Origin: Sediminibacterium ginsengisoli
GTDB taxonomy: Bacteria; Bacteroidota; Bacteroidia; Chitinophagales; Chitinophagaceae
NCBI GenBank assembly: GCA_945901845.1
Contig: CAMDLR010000002.1
Location: 62,001-126,000 of the forward strand
Length of the DNA: 64,000 bases
Reading direction: 5' to 3'
In this document: in pieces, positions 56,020-64,000 of the stretch
How the letters are laid out: each line of letters starts with the position of its first letter
Position numbering within the stretch: the stretch's first letter is position 1
Made by a program: the position numbers and the translations under genes
The notes under the pieces: model-generated
What the model was told of the DNA's origin: nothing
Database searches by the model: none
What the model saw: the letters and a program-made list of their open reading frames with translations, nothing else

Positions 56020-56607
56020 TTACATCGAGAATACCTCGGCTTGTTTGTTTAAAAATTCGTTTTCAATGAGTTCAGAAGCAGGTTCTACTGCTTCAAATTC
56101 TTTTAGTTTTTCGTGAAAGCCATTACTTGCTTTAATAATGGCAACGCGGGCGCTTCTTACAAATTCAATGAGGCCATACGGCGCTAATACGGCCAATAAC
56201 TTATCTGTTTCTTCACGGTGACCCGTTGTTTCAAAAATGGTGTAGTCTTTTCTAATCACTACAGCGCGGGCACCAAATTCGCGGAGTAGTCTTTCTACTT
56301 GTAATTTTTCGGCGACTTCATCGGTGGGTACTTTATAGAGTGCAAGTTCCTGCCACACAATTTCGTCACCGGTATTAAAGTATGCTTTAAGCACTTCAAC
56401 CTGACGTTCAATTTGTCTACACAGTTTGCGCACCACTTCTTCAAACTCATTGATGACAATGGTAAAACGGTGAATACCTTCTGCTTCGGAAGGAGAAACA
56501 TTTAAACTTTCGATATTAATTTTCCGACGAGAAAAAATAATAGCGATGCGGTTTAATAAACCCACTTGGTTTTCGGTGTAAACGGTGATGGTATATTCCT
56601 GTTTCAT
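56020..56607 (-). CDS. ilvN: Acetolactate synthase small subunit
   Basis: ACT domain YTITVYTENQVGLLNRIAIIFSRRKINIESLNVSPSEAEGIHRFTIV. Confidence 0.95.
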   Translation of the reverse strand: MKQEYTITVYTENQVGLLNRIAIIFSRRKINIESLNVSPSEAEGIHRFTIVINEFEEVVRKLCRQIERQVEVLKAYFNTGDEIVWQELALYKVPTDEVAEKLQVERLLREFGARAVVIRKDYTIFETTGHREETDKLLAVLAPYGLIEFVRSARVAIIKASNGFHEKLKEFEAVEPASELIENEFLNKQAEVFSM

Positions 56608-56612
56608 AATTA

Positions 56613-58352
56613 TTATTTTAACCTAATTTCTGATACGCTACAACCTTGTGGTACCATTGGAAATACATTGTCTTCTTTGCCCACCATGACTTCTAATAAG
56701 TAAGAGTCTTTACAATCCAACATTTGTTGAAGTGCCTCTTTTAAATGTTGACGATCATCCACACTATTACCTTCGATACCATATGCTTTTACGAGCTGCA
56801 CATAATCGGGACTTTGTATATCTACAAATGAATAACGCTTGTCATGAAATAATTGCTGCCACTGGCGCACCATACCTAAAAAACGGTTGTTTAAAATGAG
56901 CATCTTAACAGCTACCTGCGCCTGCATAATGGTACCAAGTTCTTGCAGTGTCATTTGAAATCCACCATCTCCAATAATGGCAACTACTTCACGGTGCGGC
57001 GCACCAAATTTGGCGCCAATAGCTGCGGGTAATGCAAAGCCCATGGTACCAAGCCCACCAGAAGTAATATTACTTTTTGATTCATTGAATTTTGCATACC
57101 TACATGCAACCATTTGATGTTGTCCAACATCTGTTACAATGATGGCGTTGCCATTTGTTAGTTCATTTAACGCTTCCACCACTTCGCCCATGGTTATTTC
57201 ACCACTAGCAGGATGTAGCTCCTGATCAATAACAATTTCCTTTTCTTGTTTCGAATAACCATAAAATGTATTGAGCCAATCGGTGTGTTTTTTTTCATCA
57301 ACAAGTGCGGTTAACATTGGAAGCGTTTCTTTACAATCGCCCCAAACAGGTACTGTAGATTTTACATTCTTATCAATTTCAGCAGGATCAATATCAAGGT
57401 GGATGAGTTTGGCCTGCTTTGCATATTTGTCAAGCCTGCCAGTGACACGGTCATCAAAGCGCATACCAACTGCAATTAACACATCGCACTCGTTGGTTAA
57501 TACATTGGGGCCATAATTACCATGCATACCAAGCATGCCAACATTTTGTGGATGACTAGTCGGTAGTGCACTTAAACCAAGTATTGTCCATGCAGCAGGG
57601 AGTCCTGCTTTTTCTATAAAGGCTTTAAATTCTGCTTCAGCTCTTCCTAAAATAACACCTTGTCCAAAAATTACAAATGGCTTTTTGGCTTCATTAATAA
57701 GTGCAGCTGCTTCTTCGATATAAGACTTTCTTACAATTGGCTTGGGTCTATAACTACGAATATGATCGCATTTTGTATAGCCCGAATAACTAAATTTTTG
57801 TAGCTGTGCATTTTTTGCAATATCAATAAGTACCGGACCAGGCCTACCGGTGCTCGCAATAAAAAATGCTTTTGCTAATACTTGTGGTATTTCTGTGGCG
57901 TCTGTTACTTGATAATTCCATTTAGTAATAGGTGTTGTAATATTTATGATATCTGTTTCTTGAAATGCATCGGTACCTAGTAAATGTGCATATACTTGCC
58001 CTGTAATACAAACAAGGGGCGTACTATCAATGAGTGCATCCGCTAATCCCGTTACTAAATTAGTAGCCCCGGGCCCCGATGTAGCAAATACCACACCTGT
58101 TCTGCCGCTGCTTCTAGCATAGCCTTGACCCGCATGAATGCCTCCTTGCTCATGGCGCACTAATATATGCTTGAGCCGGTCGTGGTAATCATAGAGTGCA
58201 TCATAAATAGGCATAATGGCACCACCTGGATATCCAAAAATTGTATCCACCCCTTCTGCAATAAATGCCTCGAGTACCGCCTGCGATCCTGATATTTCTA
58301 TAGGATGTTCAGGTGTAGCTAAAGATGGTTTTGTTAATTCTGCTTGCATCAT
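56613..58352 (-). CDS. ilvB: Acetolactate synthase large subunit
   Basis: TPP enzyme: GVDTIFGYPGGAIMPIYDALYD...HEQGGIHAGQGYARSSGRTGVVFATSGPGATNLVTGLADA; GDGGFQMTLQELGTI. Confidence 0.97.
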   Translation of the reverse strand: MMQAELTKPSLATPEHPIEISGSQAVLEAFIAEGVDTIFGYPGGAIMPIYDALYDYHDRLKHILVRHEQGGIHAGQGYARSSGRTGVVFATSGPGATNLVTGLADALIDSTPLVCITGQVYAHLLGTDAFQETDIINITTPITKWNYQVTDATEIPQVLAKAFFIASTGRPGPVLIDIAKNAQLQKFSYSGYTKCDHIRSYRPKPIVRKSYIEEAAALINEAKKPFVIFGQGVILGRAEAEFKAFIEKAGLPAAWTILGLSALPTSHPQNVGMLGMHGNYGPNVLTNECDVLIAVGMRFDDRVTGRLDKYAKQAKLIHLDIDPAEIDKNVKSTVPVWGDCKETLPMLTALVDEKKHTDWLNTFYGYSKQEKEIVIDQELHPASGEITMGEVVEALNELTNGNAIIVTDVGQHQMVACRYAKFNESKSNITSGGLGTMGFALPAAIGAKFGAPHREVVAIIGDGGFQMTLQELGTIMQAQVAVKMLILNNRFLGMVRQWQQLFHDKRYSFVDIQSPDYVQLVKAYGIEGNSVDDRQHLKEALQQMLDCKDSYLLEVMVGKEDNVFPMVPQGCSVSEIRLK

Positions 58353-58360
58353 TTTAGTAT

Positions 58361-60052
58361 TTAAAGTTCATCTGTTACACAACCCTGCGAAGCGTCTTTT
58401 ACGCACTGCGCATATTTAAACAACAAACCCTTGGTTACATTTAGCTTGGGTGCTACCCATTTTGCGCGACGCGCAGCAATGGCGTCATCATCTACTTTTA
58501 ATGTCATTTTTTTAGTGGCAATATTTAATTCAATAAGATCATTGTCTTCCACGAGTGCAATTAAACCACCCACAAAAGCTTCCGGTGTAATGTGCCCTAC
58601 CACAAATCCGTGCGTACCCCCACTAAAACGGCCATCCGTAATAAGTGCTACCGATTTTCCCAAGCCCGCACCAATAATAGCAGAAGTAGGTTTTAGCATT
58701 TCAGGCATTCCTGGTGCACCCCTAGGGCCTACTTGTCTTATCACCACTACATCTCCGGATTTTATACGGCCCGAATGAATGCCTGCAATTAAGTCCTCTT
58801 CACCATCAAAAACGCGGGCTGGCCCTTCAAAGAGTTCACCTTCTTTACCACTAATTTTTGCAACAGAACCACCAGTTGCTAAATTGCCGTATAAAATTTG
58901 AAGGTGTCCTGTAGGTTTAATAGGATGCGAAAGCGGTTTGATTATTTTTTGTTCATCAAAATCTAAATCAGGAACAGACGCTAAATTTTGGGCCATTGTT
59001 TTTCCAGTAACGGTTAAACAATCGCCATGTAACAAACCTTGTTGTAATAAATATTTCATCACAGCAGGTACGCCACCATACTGATGTAAATCTTGCATCA
59101 AATATTTTCCACTCGGTTTAAAATCGGCAAGTACCGGTACCTGGTCACTAATGGTTTGAAAATCGTCTTGCGTAACTACCACACCCACACTTTTTGCCAT
59201 CGCAATAATATGTAGTACGGCGTTGGTACTTCCACCAAGTACCAAAATAATCGTAATCGCATTTTCAAATGCCTTACGCGTCATAATATCTGACGGCTTA
59301 ATATCTTTCTCCAATAAATGAAAAATTGCTTTTCCAGCTTCTACACATTCCTGCTTTTTTTCGGCACTTAATGCAGGATTAGAAGAAGAATAGGGAAGAC
59401 TCATACCTAGTGCTTCAATAGCTGAGGCCATGGTATTAGCAGTATACATACCACCGCATGCACCCGCCCCAGGACAAGCGTGTTGAATAATCCCTTTAAA
59501 GTCTGCTTCATCTAATTCGCCGGCTAATTTTTGACCAAGTGCTTCAAATGCAGAAACGATATTTAAATCTTGTCCTTTATAATGACCTGGCGCAATAGTA
59601 CCACCATACACCATAATAGAAGGTCTATTTAAACGACCCATCGCAATTAAGCTTCCTGGCATATTTTTATCACAACCCGGAATCGCAATAACGCCATCAT
59701 AATATTGTGCACCACACACGGCTTCAATAGAATCAGCAATAACATCTCTACTCACTAGTGAATAACGCATACCAGGTGTTCCATTACTCATACCATCACT
59801 TACGCCAATGGTATTAAAAATGAGGCCTACCATATTAGCATCCCACACTCCCTTTTTAACAATCGCCGCTAAATCATTCAGGTGCATGTTACAAGTGTTA
59901 CCGTCATACCCCATACTCGCAATACCTACTTGTGGTTTTGCTAAATCGGCATCTGTTAATCCAATACCGTAATACATGGCCTGCGCAGCTGGTTGCGTTG
60001 CGTCTTGGGTAAGTGTTTTACTATACTTATTTAATTCGATTGCCATATTCAT
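58361..60052 (-). CDS. ilvD: Dihydroxy-acid dehydratase
   Basis: [86 protein letters not shown]. Confidence 0.97.
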   Translation of the reverse strand: MNMAIELNKYSKTLTQDATQPAAQAMYYGIGLTDADLAKPQVGIASMGYDGNTCNMHLNDLAAIVKKGVWDANMVGLIFNTIGVSDGMSNGTPGMRYSLVSRDVIADSIEAVCGAQYYDGVIAIPGCDKNMPGSLIAMGRLNRPSIMVYGGTIAPGHYKGQDLNIVSAFEALGQKLAGELDEADFKGIIQHACPGAGACGGMYTANTMASAIEALGMSLPYSSSNPALSAEKKQECVEAGKAIFHLLEKDIKPSDIMTRKAFENAITIILVLGGSTNAVLHIIAMAKSVGVVVTQDDFQTISDQVPVLADFKPSGKYLMQDLHQYGGVPAVMKYLLQQGLLHGDCLTVTGKTMAQNLASVPDLDFDEQKIIKPLSHPIKPTGHLQILYGNLATGGSVAKISGKEGELFEGPARVFDGEEDLIAGIHSGRIKSGDVVVIRQVGPRGAPGMPEMLKPTSAIIGAGLGKSVALITDGRFSGGTHGFVVGHITPEAFVGGLIALVEDNDLIELNIATKKMTLKVDDDAIAARRAKWVAPKLNVTKGLLFKYAQCVKDASQGCVTDEL

Positions 60053-60094
60053 TAATTTGTACGTATTAATTTTTGATACCCCAATTGTATTTTT

Positions 60095-60199
60095 TTACTC
60101 GCGGTGTCGTCCCAGTTTTTCTTTGGTATTTAGCTTACAACCAGGCACTTGCTCGCCGTCCCGAAGGGTTGTATCAAATATGTGTACTTGTTCAGCCAT
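60095..60199 (-). pseudogene. leuA: leuA (2-isopropylmalate synthase) N-terminal remnant, 34 codons, upstream of ilvD
   Basis: Minus-strand ATG 60199: [34 protein letters not shown]. Residues 5-29 match the LeuA/HMGL-like N-terminal signature ([13 protein letters not shown]), then the homology stops. Confidence 0.85.
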
Positions 60200-60333
60200 G
60201 AAAAGTCTTTTCCGAATTTACCATTACTTAAATGGCCAAAAAGTGCAAAATTGGGCTTATTTTACATTGTATAAGAAGCATTAAATGATATTAAGTAATT
60301 GATTTTCAAATACTTAATAGACCCCTAATTACC

Positions 60334-61881
60334 ATGCCCAACAGGAGTACCGATACGTTATTTCAGCTGATTCAGTCGTTAGAACGCGCCGAAAAGCGTC
60401 ATTTTAAGCTGTTTATGAAAACCGATGCGGTTACTGGTGACCTTAAAGTGGTACAACTCTTTGATGCCCTCGAAAAAATGACCCATTACGACGAAGAGGT
60501 CCTTCTACAAAAAAACGATTTCATCCAAAAAAGCCAGCTTTCCAACCTAAAAGCCAGGCTATACCAAGAAGTACTTGCCAGCTTACGGGATCTTAAAAAA
60601 GACAGCAATATAGATTTACAATTACACGAGCAGTTAGATTTTGCACGTGTACTTTACAATAAGGGCCTCTATTTACAAAGCCTTAAAATATTAGATAAAG
60701 TAAAAGAGCTTGCGAAAGTAAACAACCAAGTTACCTATATATTACAAGTACTTTTTTTAGAAGAGAAAATTGAAGCCCTGCACATTACTAGAAGTATGCA
60801 GGACAGAGCCGATTTATTAACCAGCGAAGTTGATGATGTAAATTTAAAATTGGTTAGCATTGGAAAATTATCAAATATCTCGCTGCAACTTTATAGCTGG
60901 TATATAAAAAATGGGCACGCACGAAATCAAAATGACAAAGCTGCCATAGATATTTTATTCGATCCAGCATTAATGGATGCGGCTAAAGATTGTGAAGGAT
61001 TTTATGAAAAGCTATACAAATACCAGTGTTACTGCTGGTATGCCTTTATTTTACAAGACTTTTTACTCTATTATAGGTACTGTCAAAAATGGGTGGATTT
61101 ATTTGAGACTGAACCAAAAATGATTGAAATTGAAACGGCGCATTATATCAAAGGGATGCACAATTTAATGAGTGCCCACTTTGATTTACGCAACTACCAT
61201 AAATTTAATGATACCATTTGTAGGTTTGAAGCCTTTACACAAACGCCTACGGTACTAGAAAATCAAAACAACAAAATACAAACATTTGTATACCTCAACC
61301 TATCAAAAATTAATCGCCATTTCATGGAAGGTACTTTTGAAGCAGGTATTGCAAGTATTCCATCCATAGAAGAAAAATTATCGGAGTATGAACTCTATTT
61401 AGACAGACACCGTGTGCTTGTATTTTATTACAAATTCGCATCCTTACATTTTGGCGCAGGCAATTATAGCATGAGTATCGACTACTTAAATAAAGTCATC
61501 GATTTAAAAGGTGATTTAAGAACCGATTTACGCTGTTATGCCAGACTATTACATCTTATTGCACATTACGAACTCGGAAACTTTGAAATTTTAGAACACT
61601 TATTAAAATCAGTAACCAGGTTTATGGCTAAAATGGAAAACTTGGGTCTTGCCGAAACCGAAATTTTTAGTTTCTTAAAACGCGCCTTCAGATTACAGCC
61701 AGATGCACTTAAACCTGCTTTTATAAAACTGTTGGAAAACCTTAAAGCAATAGAAAAAGACAAACTAGCTTCTCGTGCATTCATGTACCTCGACGTCATT
61801 TCTTGGTTAGAAAGCAAAATAGAAGGAAAAGAAGTGCAAGATATCATCAGAGATAAATACCTTAGATCTATTAAAGAATAA
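60334..61881 (+). CDS. Conserved hypothetical protein, all-helical TPR-like
   Basis: 515-aa ORF of helical repeats, e.g. LDFARVLYNKGLYLQSLKILDKVKELAKVNN and FGAGNYSMSIDYLNKVIDLKGD. Confidence 0.65.
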   Translation: MPNRSTDTLFQLIQSLERAEKRHFKLFMKTDAVTGDLKVVQLFDALEKMTHYDEEVLLQKNDFIQKSQLSNLKARLYQEVLASLRDLKKDSNIDLQLHEQLDFARVLYNKGLYLQSLKILDKVKELAKVNNQVTYILQVLFLEEKIEALHITRSMQDRADLLTSEVDDVNLKLVSIGKLSNISLQLYSWYIKNGHARNQNDKAAIDILFDPALMDAAKDCEGFYEKLYKYQCYCWYAFILQDFLLYYRYCQKWVDLFETEPKMIEIETAHYIKGMHNLMSAHFDLRNYHKFNDTICRFEAFTQTPTVLENQNNKIQTFVYLNLSKINRHFMEGTFEAGIASIPSIEEKLSEYELYLDRHRVLVFYYKFASLHFGAGNYSMSIDYLNKVIDLKGDLRTDLRCYARLLHLIAHYELGNFEILEHLLKSVTRFMAKMENLGLAETEIFSFLKRAFRLQPDALKPAFIKLLENLKAIEKDKLASRAFMYLDVISWLESKIEGKEVQDIIRDKYLRSIKE

Positions 61882-61884
61882 ATT

Positions 61885-63468
61885 ATGCTTAAAAAATTAA
61901 TGAGCAGCATCCTACTCGTACAAATTTGTTTTGTAGTGGGTGCCCAAATTACAAAAGCGCCACTTGTTAAAGAAGGCGATGGTCCTTACACGCAACTAAT
62001 TATTAGAGGTGTCACACTTATCAATGGTACCGGCGCCCCGCCATTTGGTCCAGTAGATATTGTGATTGAAAAAAATAGAATTGTAAAAATTCAGAACGTT
62101 GGTAGCCCAAGCTTACCCATCAATGCTGCGCGCAGACCTGTCTTAAAAGAAGGTGGTAAAGAAATTAATTGCGATGGTATGTATGCGATGCCAGGTCTTA
62201 TTGATATGCATGGCCATATTGGCGGAAAAGAACAAGGCACTCCGGCAGAATATGTTTTTAAATTGTGGATGGCACATGGTATCACCACTATTAGAGACCC
62301 ATCGGCGGGTAATGGTCTTTCGTGGGTATTAGAACATAAAATAAAATCTTTAGAAAACACCATTACTGCACCACGCATATTTGCTTACACAGCGTTTGGA
62401 CAGGGAAGTAAAACACCTATTACGAATGCAGAAGAAGCCAGAACCTGGGTAAGAGAAAATGCAAAAAATGGTGCGGATGGTATTAAATTTTTTGGTGCAC
62501 CTCCACAAGTAATGGACGCTGCTATCAGAGAAAATAAAGCATTAGGACTCCGATCTACCTGTCACCACGCACAAGTCGATGTAGCAAGATGGAATGTTGT
62601 TAATTCTGCTAAAGCTGGAATGACGAGCATGGAGCACTGGTACGGTTTACCAGAAGCTTTATTTGAAGATAAAACCATTCAAAATTTTCCTGCGGATTAC
62701 AATTACAACAACGAAGAACACCGTTTTGAAGAAGCGGGAAAGTTATGGAAGCAAGCGGCCGCGCCATATACACCACACTGGAATAAAGTAATGAATGATT
62801 TATTAGCTGTAGATTTTACATTAGATCCTACTTTTAATATTTATGATGCGAACCGTGATTTACACCGTGCCCGCAGAGCCGAGTGGCATGAAAATTATAC
62901 GCTTCCATCACTTTGGAAATTTTATGAACCTTCTTTTCAATCACATGGTTCTTATTGGGTTAATTGGGGAACTGAACAAGAAGTAGAATGGAAAAATAAT
63001 TATAGACTATGGATGACTTTTGTAAATGAATACAAAAACAGAGGTGGCCGTGTAACTGCTGGATCTGACAATGGATTTATTTATGAAACCTATGGCTTTG
63101 GTTATATTAGAGAATTAGAACTACTTCGTGAAGCTGGATTTCATCCACTAGAAGTAATCAGATCTGCCACCTTATATGGAGCACAAGCACTGGGTCAAGA
63201 AAAAGATTTAGGAAGTGTAGAGGTAGGTAAGTTAGCAGACATTGTGATTTTGAATGCCAACCCACTTAAAAATTTGCAAGTACTTTACGGAACCGGTGCT
63301 GTGCATTTAACACCTGACAATAAAATTACAAGAATTGGAGGCGTGCAATACACTGTTAAAGACGGTATTGTATATGACGCTAAAAAATTACTACGTGATG
63401 TAAAAAATATGGTTGACGTAGAAAAGAAAAAAACAAACTGGCAGTTAAAACAACCAGGCGTAGAATAA
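61885..63468 (+). CDS. Amidohydrolase family protein, secreted
   Basis: Signal peptide; YAMPGLIDMHGHIGG; GSDNGFIYETYG; ALGQEKDLGSVEVGKLADIVILNANPL. Confidence 0.9.
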   Translation: MLKKLMSSILLVQICFVVGAQITKAPLVKEGDGPYTQLIIRGVTLINGTGAPPFGPVDIVIEKNRIVKIQNVGSPSLPINAARRPVLKEGGKEINCDGMYAMPGLIDMHGHIGGKEQGTPAEYVFKLWMAHGITTIRDPSAGNGLSWVLEHKIKSLENTITAPRIFAYTAFGQGSKTPITNAEEARTWVRENAKNGADGIKFFGAPPQVMDAAIRENKALGLRSTCHHAQVDVARWNVVNSAKAGMTSMEHWYGLPEALFEDKTIQNFPADYNYNNEEHRFEEAGKLWKQAAAPYTPHWNKVMNDLLAVDFTLDPTFNIYDANRDLHRARRAEWHENYTLPSLWKFYEPSFQSHGSYWVNWGTEQEVEWKNNYRLWMTFVNEYKNRGGRVTAGSDNGFIYETYGFGYIRELELLREAGFHPLEVIRSATLYGAQALGQEKDLGSVEVGKLADIVILNANPLKNLQVLYGTGAVHLTPDNKITRIGGVQYTVKDGIVYDAKKLLRDVKNMVDVEKKKTNWQLKQPGVE

Positions 63469-63479
63469 AATAGATTGGA

Positions 63480-63532
63480 GCAGCTATTGAAAGCCTGCCG
63501 TTTTATTCGGCATAAATACTTTCAATAGCTGC
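63480..63532. terminator. Long inverted repeat (14-bp perfect arms plus inner 5-bp arms), bidirectional terminator overlapping the 3' end of the acyl-CoA synthetase CDS
   Basis: GCAGCTATTGAAAG (63480-63493) / CTTTCAATAGCTGC (63519-63532), inner TGCCG/CGGCA. Confidence 0.75.
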
Positions 63533-64000
63533 TTTACAATTTTCCATCACCACTTTTCGCTTAAGGCTTAATTTAGGCGTCATTTCTCCAGACTCTACCG
63601 TCCATTCTTTATCCAGTAACGCAAACTTTTTAACCTGCTCTACGTGGTTAAAAAAAGTATTGTATTCGGCTATAACACTGTTGTATAGTTCAATGACTAC
63701 CGGATGTGCAACAGCAGCTGCGTTTGAAGTGTAGGCAATGCCCTCTTCTTCCATCCAGCTTTTTAGCGTTCCAAAAGAAGGTACAATAAGTGCCCCTACA
63801 AATTTACGATCGGCACCTACCACCATAAACTGCTCAATAAACTGGCTTTCTTTACATTTGTTTTCGATGGGTTGCGGTGCAACATATTTCCCACCACTGG
63901 TTTTAAATAATTCTTTTTTGCGATCGGTAATTTTTAAGAAAATATCGTTTTCAAAAACACCTATATCGCCGGTATGCAGCCATCCATTTATCACGGCTTC
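63503..64000 (-). CDS. AMP-dependent synthetase / long-chain acyl-CoA synthetase, C-terminal part; runs off the right edge
   Basis: GWLHTGDIGVFENDIFLKITDRKKELFKTSGGKYVAPQPIENKCKESQFIEQFMVVGADRKFVGALIVPSF; reading frame stays open to position 64000. Confidence 0.92.
   Translation of the reverse strand, partial: EAVINGWLHTGDIGVFENDIFLKITDRKKELFKTSGGKYVAPQPIENKCKESQFIEQFMVVGADRKFVGALIVPSFGTLKSWMEEEGIAYTSNAAAVAHPVVIELYNSVIAEYNTFFNHVEQVKKFALLDKEWTVESGEMTPKLSLKRKVVMENCKAAIESIYAE

Noticed and set aside
60053-60330. ilvD leader as riboswitch or leucine/isoleucine attenuator (it contains CC-UUCG-GG and GGC/GCC stems)
   Set aside because: The GC-rich structured stretch is explained by an in-frame leuA N-terminal coding remnant; no run of Leu/Ile/Val codons and no terminator/antiterminator pair was found.

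Overview
The window is a 64 kb chromosomal segment from a Bacteroidota bacterium. The proteins look Chitinophagaceae-like: SusC/SusD pairs, TANNTTTG promoters and one T9SS sorting domain. From left to right it holds: (1) alternative complex III genes, with actB running off the left edge and a hexaheme ActE/ActA-like fusion; (2) a membrane-domain::PurN fusion; (3) tRNA-Arg(CCT) followed by a cluster of hairpins, a 25-bp tandem repeat and a small accessory patch that includes a 5x19-aa repeat protein; (4) a WYL regulator, an SGNH hydrolase, and a TonB receptor with a thioredoxin-like protein; (5) a carbohydrate-use supercluster with GH125, GH3, an alpha-glucan PUL (GH13-SusC-SusD-SusE-SusE/F) and a beta-glucan/laminarin-type PUL (SusC-SusD-CBM-PKD-GH16-GH16), the latter divergent from a membrane-tethered propeller/Y_Y_Y/LuxR-HTH regulator; (6) a sulfatase, an HmuY/HmuR-like pair and a CBM9-like protein; (7) a planctomycete-type PSD1/DUF1549/DUF1553 - DUF1501 - NHL - mosaic cytochrome operon; (8) ilvD-ilvB-ilvN-ilvC-ilvA, preceded by an unannotated leuA N-terminal remnant; (9) an amidohydrolase and the 3' end of an acyl-CoA synthetase gene. 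The observations I rate most worth checking are the leuA remnant upstream of ilvD, the helically phased direct repeats and -33/-7 promoter upstream of the beta-glucan susC, the 5x19-aa repeat protein (possibly beta-flower-like), the DUF6787-like::PurN fusion, and the PSD1/DUF1501/NHL/mosaic-cytochrome operon. No CRISPR array, transposase or prophage was seen. All family calls come from reading the translations; no searches were run.
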